Origin: Nitrospirota bacterium
Lineage (GTDB): Bacteria; Nitrospirota; Nitrospiria; Nitrospirales; Nitrospiraceae
Assembly: GCA_002737345.1 (NCBI GenBank)
Contig: NSIK01000026.1
Coordinates: 10,001 to 74,000, forward strand
Direction of reading: 5' to 3'
Length of the DNA: 64,000 bases
Below are positions 12,144-19,217 of the stretch, piece by piece. How positions within the stretch are numbered: position 1 is the stretch's first letter; each line of letters begins with the position of its first letter. The position numbers and the translations under genes are program-made. The notes under the pieces are model-generated. The model was not told the origin of the DNA and made no database searches. It worked only from the letters and a program-made list of their open reading frames with translations.

Positions 12144-12935
12144 TCAGGACTCGCCTTCCGCCAGGTCTCTCGTGACAGGGCTGGCATCGGAATCGGACGG
12201 CTCGGACGTCTGGACCGTCACCAGGGACTCCTGCTCGATCGGCAGCAGCGCCTGCTCGGACTCGCCGAGCTCCTTGAACTCGCGCAACGGCGGAAGCTGG
12301 ATCAGATCCTGAAGCCCGAAATGCTCGAGGAAGAACTTGGTCGTTCCATACATGATCGGCCGGCCCGGTAAGTCTTTCCGCCCGACGATCCGCACCAACT
12401 TGCGTTCACATAATGTACGCAGGACACCGGACGTTTCCACGCCACGAATCTCTTCGATCTCGGATCGCACGAGCGGCTGCTTGTACGCAATGATAGCAAG
12501 GGACTCGAGCGCGGAGCGAGACAGCTTTTGCGCCGCCTTAGCCTTATCCATCCTCTTGAGCCAGGGGCCATATTCCTGCTTCGTCACCAGCCGATACCCA
12601 CCGGCCACCTGCACGAGCTGAATACCGCGCCCCTCCTGATCCAAGTCATGCGCGAGAATATCCAGCGCCTGCACCACTTCGGCCCGTGAAACCGTTCCCA
12701 GAATCGACATGAGTCGCGCGACCGGCACAGGCTCCGGCGACACGAACAAGATAGCTTCGAGAATCGCTTTCAGTTCCCGCACGTCGATCGCGATAGGTTG
12801 GCTGCTCATCGCCTGGGCAATGACGTCCTTGGCCGCTGCCTCTGGCTCCTGCGCCTCGCGGGCCTCGATAGCTGGTGCTGCATCGACCAACGTCATGTCG
12901 TCCACTTCCTGTTCAACGGTTGAGCTCATGCTCAT
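12144..12935 (-). CDS. scpB: Segregation and condensation protein B
   Basis: 263 residues. ScpB is the winged-helix partner of ScpA in the SMC condensin complex that compacts and segregates chromosomes. The core (about residues 55-215) has family-typical LKAILEAILFVSPEPV, LALIAY-like ESLAIIAYKQPLVRSEIEEIRG and RGRPIMYGTT-like GRPIMYGTTKFFLEHFGL. The N-terminal ~45 and C-terminal ~45 residues are acidic, low-complexity extensions. scpA ends three bases upstream, so the two are probably co-translated. Confidence 0.93.
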   Translation of the reverse strand: MSMSSTVEQEVDDMTLVDAAPAIEAREAQEPEAAAKDVIAQAMSSQPIAIDVRELKAILEAILFVSPEPVPVARLMSILGTVSRAEVVQALDILAHDLDQEGRGIQLVQVAGGYRLVTKQEYGPWLKRMDKAKAAQKLSRSALESLAIIAYKQPLVRSEIEEIRGVETSGVLRTLCERKLVRIVGRKDLPGRPIMYGTTKFFLEHFGLQDLIQLPPLREFKELGESEQALLPIEQESLVTVQTSEPSDSDASPVTRDLAEGES

Positions 12936-12938
12936 AAC

Positions 12939-13769
12939 TTACCTCCATTCAGAATCATCCAATTCCGCCAGGTCCGGCACGAGGGAAAAAGCCCGCGAGA
13001 CAAGGATCGGCCCGAAGTTATCCGCTTGATAGATCCGGGCTGTGCGAAGCCGCATGAGTTCCAGTAACGCCAGAAACGTGACGATGATAACCATGCGATG
13101 GCAGGACGGCTCGAACAGTTCGACGAAATACACCGACTCCTGCCCTGCCAACATTTCTAGAATCGCGCTCATCCGCTCGCGAACCGTCAAGTTGTCCGGC
13201 AGAATATCCATGAACTTCTTGCCGGGGGTGCGATCGAGAATGCCCTGCAAGGCATCCACGAGATCGAACAGGCTGACATTCTCCATCAGCGTCTCATCCG
13301 GCTTCAGATCAACCGGCTGGCTCTGCTCACGGCTATAGATCTCCCGCCACAACCGCTCATGCTCATCCAGCTGATTGGCGGCTTCCTTGAACTGCTTGTA
13401 CTCGAGCAAACGCCGCACTAATTCTTCGCGCGGGTCCGGTCCATCTTCTTCATCGACCGCTGTCTCATCAACCGGCAGCAGCATCTTGGATTTAATCTGG
13501 AGCAGTGTCGCAGCCATGACCAGAAACTCCCCTGCGACCGCCAGGTTGAGATCTTCCATCGCTTCGATATAAACCAGATATTGCTGCGCGATCAGATGGA
13601 TGGGAATGTCATAGATATTGATCTCGCTCTTCTTAATAAGATGGAGCAAGAGATCAAGCGGCCCTTCAAAGTTCTCGATGCGAACTTGATAGGGCAGTTC
13701 AGTTTGTTCTGTGTCGTCTGAGTGGTTATCCACAAGACGTTTTATACCAGCTTTGGGGGTGCGGAGCAA
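12939..13769 (-). CDS. scpA: Segregation and condensation protein A
   Basis: 276 residues. The kleisin subunit of the bacterial SMC complex. It contains the diagnostic start FEGPLDLLLHLIKKSEINIYDIPI, followed by the acidic linker typical of ScpA and the C-terminal winged helix (VVTFLALLELMRLRTARI). The start at 13769 gives a ~20-residue extension before the conserved YQVRIENFEG; a later start is possible. scpB follows directly. Confidence 0.93.
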   Translation of the reverse strand: MLRTPKAGIKRLVDNHSDDTEQTELPYQVRIENFEGPLDLLLHLIKKSEINIYDIPIHLIAQQYLVYIEAMEDLNLAVAGEFLVMAATLLQIKSKMLLPVDETAVDEEDGPDPREELVRRLLEYKQFKEAANQLDEHERLWREIYSREQSQPVDLKPDETLMENVSLFDLVDALQGILDRTPGKKFMDILPDNLTVRERMSAILEMLAGQESVYFVELFEPSCHRMVIIVTFLALLELMRLRTARIYQADNFGPILVSRAFSLVPDLAELDDSEWR

Positions 13770-13805
13770 GCTTCCATCTATTAGTAGGGGGTAGAGAACA
13801 TGGCT

Positions 13806-14867
13806 CTACCGTGACCGGATCAGATAGGCAATCAGCATGGCGCTGAAGATGAGGAGAGAAAGGGTGATGACATATTGGATCGTCGGATTTTCGATCCCCA
13901 GAGGTGTCTGTGCGGTCGCAGATCTGGTTGCTCGGGTAAACTCCGGGCCCTTCGCAAAAAAAACCTTGGAGAAGTCATCCCGCCCCTTGAACTTGGCATC
14001 GGAAAAATCGGCCGTTGATCGGAACGTGGCCCGGCGAAAATAGGCATCCCCCTCGAACAGGGTGAAGGTGAAAAATACCTCTTGGTCGAACGTGGACTCA
14101 GAGAAATCCGCCAGACCTTGGAAACGGCTCCCGGAAAACCCGGTGCCCAACTTGAAATAGGTACGCGACATATTGGCATCCTTCTGGAACACCACCTCCA
14201 GAAACTCCGCCAGCCCATTGAACCCAGACTGTTGAAAGGTCACCGGCCCCTGAAAGACCGATCGGTGGAATCTCGTATGAGGGCCAAAGGCCGTTTTCTC
14301 GGCAAATACATCGCGCAGAAATCGCTCCTGCACAAAATAACTCTCTTTCAAAAATATCGCGCCAGACAAAGTCACCGGCTGCACAAATACGGCCCGTGAT
14401 AGGTCGACGATCTGCTCAAACGTGGTCCCGCTGAAGATCACAGGTCCCTTCACCACCAAAAGCTCTTGCGCCGATTGATGCCTGATCGCCCCGCGCACCA
14501 CAGAATCCACGATCATCATGGAGCCGGGAATCACACGGGCCTCGCGCCCCTGCAGCTCCTTCATCCCATCAAGTTCCGGCGGCAATGGCCCCACTGCCAA
14601 CGCATCCAGCGACAAGTCCCCGCGCACGACTACCCCAGAGAGATCGATCCCCTTCCCCTCTGTGAACGCCTGCAAGAGCTGCGTCGCATCCACTGCTCGC
14701 GCCTCCCGCTCCTGCTCCGTGCAGTCGGCGCTCAGGTGCAGAGTCCAAGCTCCGTCCGGCCCTGAGGCAGCCGTCTCCTCCTGACAGTTTGAGGCCACAG
14801 CCGCGAACGGCAGCCCCAAAAAGATCAGCCCCCCCACCATGATCCAGGCACAAACTCGATTTATCAT
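13806..14867 (-). CDS. Pentapeptide-repeat-like exported membrane protein
   Basis: 353 residues from the ATG at 14867 (MINRVCAW). A hydrophobic N-terminus ending in AVASN looks like a signal peptide, and the last ~25 residues form one transmembrane helix followed by RSR. Between them is a run of loose A(D/N)F-type pentapeptide repeats (FSGTTFEQ, FQGLADFSESTF, FRRATFRSTADFSDAKFKG), which should form a right-handed quadrilateral beta-helix. Topology is therefore probably a large exported beta-helix anchored at its C-terminus. Function unknown. It may share a transcript with scpA downstream (36 bases). Confidence 0.7.
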   Translation of the reverse strand: MINRVCAWIMVGGLIFLGLPFAAVASNCQEETAASGPDGAWTLHLSADCTEQEREARAVDATQLLQAFTEGKGIDLSGVVVRGDLSLDALAVGPLPPELDGMKELQGREARVIPGSMMIVDSVVRGAIRHQSAQELLVVKGPVIFSGTTFEQIVDLSRAVFVQPVTLSGAIFLKESYFVQERFLRDVFAEKTAFGPHTRFHRSVFQGPVTFQQSGFNGLAEFLEVVFQKDANMSRTYFKLGTGFSGSRFQGLADFSESTFDQEVFFTFTLFEGDAYFRRATFRSTADFSDAKFKGRDDFSKVFFAKGPEFTRATRSATAQTPLGIENPTIQYVITLSLLIFSAMLIAYLIRSR

Positions 14868-15110
14868 GCGGCCCTTATACGGAATGCCACGGCTCAACGC
14901 AAGACAAGAACTGCGAACCAGCTGGACGGGCCAAGCGCCGTCGGCGCCGCGCGGGAAGGCTCCCTCACGTTACTGGTTCCACGCGGACAGGTTCATGCCA
15001 CGCGATGGAACCTGACGCATTAGGAGTTTCAGCTCAATGTGACGGCGAAAAAATTCAGACGATCGATGAGACATATCAGCTGATGGCCGGCCACCGCATC
15101 TAGCAGGATG
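14868..15110. other. Intergenic region with an imperfect inverted repeat
   Basis: 243 bases without a gene. GGTTCCACGCG near 14982 and CGCGATGGAACC near 15003 are nearly complementary and could form a stem; no T run follows it on either strand, so its role is unclear. Confidence 0.35.
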
Positions 15111-15557
15111 CTACCCCGTCGCGCCCTGCATAATCGCGTCATACTCTGCTTGCGTCAGCCGGTGCATACCTAAGGCCAATCGCCGGTTGAGCTCAGCCTG
15201 ATCTGGAATCTGCAACACGTTGAGCAACAAGGCCTGGCTTACGCCGGACGAACAGGCCAGCGAGCGCACCGCGTCGATTCGCACAAAGCCGAATCGAGCT
15301 TCCGTTCTCAACTCATCGCTGAGAAACGCATCCAGGTCGGCGAAGTCCCGCACCGGCGACAGAATCTGAAACTCGGCGCAAAGTCCGACCTTCAGCACAT
15401 ACACCAGTCCACGGGACTCGGAATCGAGGTAGGTCTGAAGATTCGTACGAATCAGCCCGGTGCAGAGCCCCCAGAGCCGATGCCCAAGTTGCAGTTCGGC
15501 GCTTTCCTCCGAAGTGCGCTCTCGCAAGGCTCCAGCCACGAACAGAAAATGACTCAT
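15111..15557 (-). CDS. Conserved-looking hypothetical protein
   Basis: 148 residues, soluble, no signal peptide. The pattern (SHFLFVAGAL at the start, a middle strand VLKVGLCAEFQI, and the ending GMHRLTQAEYDAIM) loosely recalls PUA/EVE-like small domains, which end in a similar L-T-x-x-E-Y/F-x-x-I segment. This resemblance is weak and I do not assign a function. It stands alone between the pentapeptide-repeat gene and the histone-like gene, on the same strand as both. Frame and codon use are consistent with a real gene. Confidence 0.55.
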   Translation of the reverse strand: MSHFLFVAGALRERTSEESAELQLGHRLWGLCTGLIRTNLQTYLDSESRGLVYVLKVGLCAEFQILSPVRDFADLDAFLSDELRTEARFGFVRIDAVRSLACSSGVSQALLLNVLQIPDQAELNRRLALGMHRLTQAEYDAIMQGATG

Positions 15558-15684
15558 AGGATATTCATCGCAGGCATTCAGCAGGAAGATGGCACACAGG
15601 GAGAGGGGACGCCACGATACCGAAATAATCTTCCAGTCTCATCTCGCTGGACGACTCGGCGAGACCTGGCATCCCATGCGGGCG

Positions 15685-16236
15685 TTAGTGCGTGTGGTAA
15701 TCGTCTCCGTCGCCTAACAGACTTTCCGGCTTTTCGAGGAAATCTGAATCTTCATCTTCCCCGTCCAGCGTCAGCTCTTCTTCTACGTCTTCGTCGACCT
15801 CATCGACTTCATCGGCCATATCCACATCTTCGGGCAACTCATCCTCAAGGTCGGCATCCTTCGGCATCGGCGATCCCAGTGGCCGCAACAATACGGGCTT
15901 CTGAGGCGCCTCCTCCACGCGCGACAACATAGGCTTTCTGACAGGAGCGGAAGCCGCCGGTGGGAACGAAACGACGGCAGCCTTCTTCACGACTGTTTTC
16001 TTCGCCACTCGCTTGGAAGCCGCGACCGACTGCTTCTTGGCAGTCTTCGCCACCACTTTCTTTACGGCTGATTTCTTGGCTGCTTTTTTAGGAGCTGATT
16101 TCTTCACGATTTTCTTGGCTGCCTTCTTCACTGCCGGCTTCTTCACTGCCGGCTTCTTGGCAGATTTTGCCTTGGCTTTGGCCTTCGCTTTTACAGAGGT
16201 CTTCTTCGCCAGTTTCTGCTTATTCTTCGTCATCAA
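15685..16236 (-). CDS. Histone H1-like protein with acidic C-terminal tail
   Basis: 183 residues of two opposite halves. Residues 1-90 are almost only lysine, alanine, serine and valine in KKPAVKK / KKAAKK repeats, like eukaryotic H1 tails and bacterial H1-like DNA-binding proteins. Residues ~120-175 are strongly acidic (DMADEVDEVDEDVEEELTLDGED). The tail could screen the basic half or recruit partners. Nucleoid binding is inferred from composition. A 15-base sequence just upstream of its ribosome site is repeated upstream of the gene at 25910. A second ATG directly follows the first. Confidence 0.7.
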   Translation of the reverse strand: MMTKNKQKLAKKTSVKAKAKAKAKSAKKPAVKKPAVKKAAKKIVKKSAPKKAAKKSAVKKVVAKTAKKQSVAASKRVAKKTVVKKAAVVSFPPAASAPVRKPMLSRVEEAPQKPVLLRPLGSPMPKDADLEDELPEDVDMADEVDEVDEDVEEELTLDGEDEDSDFLEKPESLLGDGDDYHTH

Positions 16237-16534
16237 AATTCTCCTCTCTCATCCATTGGATGTCTGACGCGGCCTCCATCTAGCATGAACTAATAGGGTC
16301 TTGCAACTAACCGCCCTTCCCTCCCTAACTAGAGGAAAGTAAAGTCCCGCCGCCGCCGCCGCCATGAGATGAATCGAGCCGTTACACCAGGACCAGGAAG
16401 GCCCCTAATCCTCACGACTCCACCCAGGCTGGCTCAGGACTTTCATGGTAAAATATCCCACACAGAAGAAGCCGAATCCTTTTCGATTGGAATCGCGCTT
16501 ATGGTATAGAAACCGGATGCTCAGGAAATTCTCC
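16237..16534. other. Intergenic region with a GCC triplet run
   Basis: About 300 bases between two divergent genes, so it should contain promoters for both. It holds five consecutive CCG/GCC triplets near 16350 and the repeated word CTCTCATCCATTGGA at 16246-16260. No convincing -35/-10 pair could be fixed by eye. Confidence 0.35.
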
Positions 16535-16909
16535 ATGACCCCTCGCCTCCTCATCGCGCTGCTACTCCCAGTGGGACTGCTCTCGGCCTGGCCGACGGCA
16601 GCAACGCCTCCCTACACCGCTATCACGATTGAAAGCACCTCTCCCTACTTCGTCCCGAAATCCGTCACCATCTCGACTGGGTCTCCGATCAAGTGGGAAA
16701 ACCCCACCGGATCAGAACATACCGTGACTCATATCGGCTGTGTGGATGAGGGCGATCTCTGCGCCTTCGACTCCGGCCTCATGCTCCCCAACGGCACCTT
16801 TGCCGTCCCGGGACTCGCTCCAGGGCGCTACCCCTACCTCTGCCGCATTCACCCCATTATGCGTGGCGTCATCACCGTCACAGAGACGTTTGCCCCCTCG
16901 CAGCTTTAG
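16535..16909 (+). CDS. Secreted cupredoxin (plastocyanin/azurin-like)
   Basis: 124 residues from the ATG at 16535, chosen because AGGAA lies eight bases before it; an ATG at 16517 in the same frame is the alternative. An N-terminal signal peptide (LLIALLLPVGLLSAWPTAA) directs it to the periplasm. The domain is a single cupredoxin fold. Type 1 copper ligands are visible as the histidine in SEHTVTH and the C-x-x-H-x-x-M cluster in YLCRIHPIM. Two further cysteines in the IGCVDEGDLC loop may form a disulfide. Likely an electron carrier; donor and acceptor unknown. Nitrospira carry several such proteins. Confidence 0.82.
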   Translation: MTPRLLIALLLPVGLLSAWPTAATPPYTAITIESTSPYFVPKSVTISTGSPIKWENPTGSEHTVTHIGCVDEGDLCAFDSGLMLPNGTFAVPGLAPGRYPYLCRIHPIMRGVITVTETFAPSQL

Positions 16910-16916
16910 GACTCTT

Positions 16917-17018
16917 CGCTCCTCTGTCTGGTCTCTCCGGTCTATTCTGTCTATCTCGTCTAGCACCAGACAGACCAGAGAGACCGGCCGACAACGAGAT
17001 AGACCAATCTACCGCTTC
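16917..17018. repeat. GTCTATCTCGT-type inverted low-complexity repeat
   Basis: A pyrimidine-rich stretch made of GTCTGGTCTCT / GTCTATCTCGT words is followed by its purine-rich counterpart (ACCAGAGAGACCGG, ACGAGATAGACC). It can therefore fold as an imperfect long hairpin after the cupredoxin gene. Related CTATTTATTCTACTAGACGAGAT and GTTCTATCTCGTTTATT words appear near 18634 and 40183. Noncoding. Confidence 0.5.
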
Positions 17019-17090
17019 ACGGTTCATGAGGCCTTGCGAGAAGGGAACTGCGTCGTGTAGGCTGCGGCGCTCTAACTAGTCACGCCAATC

Positions 17091-18581
17091 ATGAAGCCAG
17101 CTGTCGCCGCACATCAACCGCTCAGTCTCACCGGAGAGACCCTGAGTCTCCTAGCCTGGCACATCCCTGACCTCGTGACCTATCAACACCACGAAGACGA
17201 ATGGTGGTTCGCCCCCCTAGATGACAACCTACCCATCGTGCGATTGAACCGCACCGGCTTGGAGATGCTCCAGGCGATGAACGGCCACACCTCGGTCGCG
17301 GCGCTGCTGGAAAAATACGGGACGAAAGTCTGCGGGCCGGACGGACAGCCGGGACAATGGCATTTAGAACATTGGTCCCTCCCCACCTACTCCCTCTGTT
17401 ACTTCGGCACAGAACCGCCAGGCGGCCACCGCCACAAGGCCAAGTGGGATCTCCTCCTCCAGCAAATCCGTGAAAGCTGGTCAGGGCAGGAAGGATTCGA
17501 GGGAGAGGAGCATCTTGAGGACTTCCATCACCACGAACTGACCGACAGCGGCGAAGACGACGAGCACTTCGACCTGATCGAAACCACCGTGTCGCACCTC
17601 TTCCGGGAACCGAACGAGACCCTCAGCGGCTTGACCTATGGCCGGCTCCTCATGAAGCAATTGCGGAAGCTCGGCTGGTTTAGCCCTAAACCCCGCGTCA
17701 TCGTCGAAGTGGGCGGAGGGCTTGGCTACCTCGCGCGTGAATTGGGCAAAGAACTCCTGCCTTTTGAGAAACAAACCATCCAGTACATCTCCCTCGACAT
17801 CACCCAGCCCTTCCTCAAGCTGCAAGTCGCCCGCGCTAAGGCCGGGGGCTGGGGCGGCATCGGCACCCGCGCCAACGGCGAATGGCTACCCTTCAAAAAC
17901 AACTCCGTCGACCTCGTCATCGACAACGAGAACATGGCCGATATGACACCGGTGAAGCTGACCAGGAAAGAACTTCAAGAGGGAACCGGCGAGACGCCGC
18001 AGCACCAGGAAGCATTGGATTGGATCAGGCGAGTGAGACTGCCGCTAGGCCAGGACCTGCCGGAAGACGTGATCTTCAACCTCGGCCCCTTTCGCTTCGT
18101 CGCAGAGCTCTGGCGCGTCCTGAAGCCAGGAGGCAGGGCCTTCCTCACGGAATTCGGCATCGAGGAAGGCTGGCCTGCGCCGGTCAAGCTACCGGGCCAT
18201 ACGGAGTACGAAGTCCAATATAGCCATCTACGCCAAGCCGTGCGTTGGCTCGGCTTCCAGGAGCGTTATCTCTCCCTGCCTCAATTCCTCGCCATCAAGC
18301 CGGACACCAAAGTGCTCTGCACCGGCGCGACCTACACTATTCAGCGGTTCTGCCAGGCCATGCACAAGCCCTTCCCCGTGCGGGCCTACACGGAGAAGGA
18401 GCTACAGCAGGCCCTAGGCGACATCCTCCCAAAGCTCCACGGCTGCCACTATCACGACGTGGCGGATCCAGCCTGGTTCGGCCTCATCGACTTCAAAGTC
18501 TTGTTATTGGAAAAGCCCGGCGGAGCCCCGAAATCCAGCTTCTCGGAAAACCAAGGCTATCGGTGGTACTCGCAGCGGTAA
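17091..18581 (+). CDS. PqqD-like domain fused to a SAM-dependent methyltransferase
   Basis: 496 residues. Residues ~40-80 (IVRLNRTGLEMLQAMNGHTSVAALLEKYG) match the PqqD-like fold: a short beta strand, LN-x-T-G, then helix and wing. Such domains act as RiPP recognition elements that bind leader peptides. Residues ~200-400 form a class I methyltransferase: motif I VIVEVGGGLGYLAREL, motif II ISLDITQPFL, NNSVDLVIDNENM, and the late motif LWRVLKPGGRAFLTEFG. A His/Glu/Asp-rich linker (about 135-160) separates them. The substrate is unknown; peptide binding is inferred from the fold alone. The neighbouring upstream gene encodes a secreted copper protein. Confidence 0.7.
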   Translation: MKPAVAAHQPLSLTGETLSLLAWHIPDLVTYQHHEDEWWFAPLDDNLPIVRLNRTGLEMLQAMNGHTSVAALLEKYGTKVCGPDGQPGQWHLEHWSLPTYSLCYFGTEPPGGHRHKAKWDLLLQQIRESWSGQEGFEGEEHLEDFHHHELTDSGEDDEHFDLIETTVSHLFREPNETLSGLTYGRLLMKQLRKLGWFSPKPRVIVEVGGGLGYLARELGKELLPFEKQTIQYISLDITQPFLKLQVARAKAGGWGGIGTRANGEWLPFKNNSVDLVIDNENMADMTPVKLTRKELQEGTGETPQHQEALDWIRRVRLPLGQDLPEDVIFNLGPFRFVAELWRVLKPGGRAFLTEFGIEEGWPAPVKLPGHTEYEVQYSHLRQAVRWLGFQERYLSLPQFLAIKPDTKVLCTGATYTIQRFCQAMHKPFPVRAYTEKELQQALGDILPKLHGCHYHDVADPAWFGLIDFKVLLLEKPGGAPKSSFSENQGYRWYSQR

Positions 18582-18678
18582 GCCGACCAGCTGCCCTTCT
18601 TGCTCGCAGAACGCGCTCAACAGAACAGTGCTTGTTCTATTTATTCTACTAGACGAGATCCTTCGCGCGACGAGTCCT

Positions 18679-19002
18679 TTATACCTCGCTCCGAACCTCG
18701 ACAATCTCCGACTCAAACGTCCCTCGCGCTTCTTTGAGCTCTTGAATCTCTTTCACCAGCCGACCGATTTCCGCATCATAGAGAACCCGCTCCGCCGGCT
18801 CTCCCCCTTCGCGCAGATTCACCGCTCGCTCGCCGACATCGCGATGGAGCTCGCCCAACTGCTGATCGAGCTTGCGGATTGCAAGCCGGATTCGTAGCAG
18901 TTCTGTTTCTGCCAACGCGCGGTTCGCCACCTGCGCCGTGCCAAGCCGCAGAGTCGCCATCCCCACCTTCAAATCATGCTTTAACCGTTGCAATAATCCC
19001 AT
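18679..19002 (-). CDS. Small coiled-coil protein
   Basis: 107 residues, almost entirely helical with heptad-like leucine/isoleucine spacing (LLRIRLAIRKLDQQLGELHRDVGERAVNL and IGRLVKEIQELKEARGTFESEIVEVRSE). No signal peptide or known motif. It lies downstream of recG with the same orientation but is 216 bases away. Function unknown; a scaffold or dimerising role is all that composition allows. Confidence 0.65.
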   Translation of the reverse strand: MGLLQRLKHDLKVGMATLRLGTAQVANRALAETELLRIRLAIRKLDQQLGELHRDVGERAVNLREGGEPAERVLYDAEIGRLVKEIQELKEARGTFESEIVEVRSEV

Positions 19003-19125
19003 GTTTTCCTACCTTTCCCCTCTCTCCACTCCACAGGGAGGGGGATGCGTGAACTAGCGTCTCCATTGCTGAAAGAGCGGAGGCCCACCTTCCCACCTCT
19101 CAAGGTCTGAATTTTCTCTTGAGCG

Positions 19126-19190
19126 GGTGGCGTCGACCTGCCAACCACCCGCAGCGGGGTCCCTACACCGGGCGGGTGCAAGGACGGGTG
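19126..19190. repeat. GTGGCG..CGAC / AGCGGGG repeat, copy 1
   Basis: The recG-downstream gap contains GGTGGCGTCGAC followed by CCACCCGCAGCGGGG. The same arrangement (GGTGGCGCCGAC, then CCGCCCGGAGCGGGG) recurs at 25956-25999 in another gap. No gene is supported in 19003-19217. Confidence 0.45.
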
Positions 19191-19217
19191 GTAGGGCAAC
19201 GACAGGACGCGCGAATC

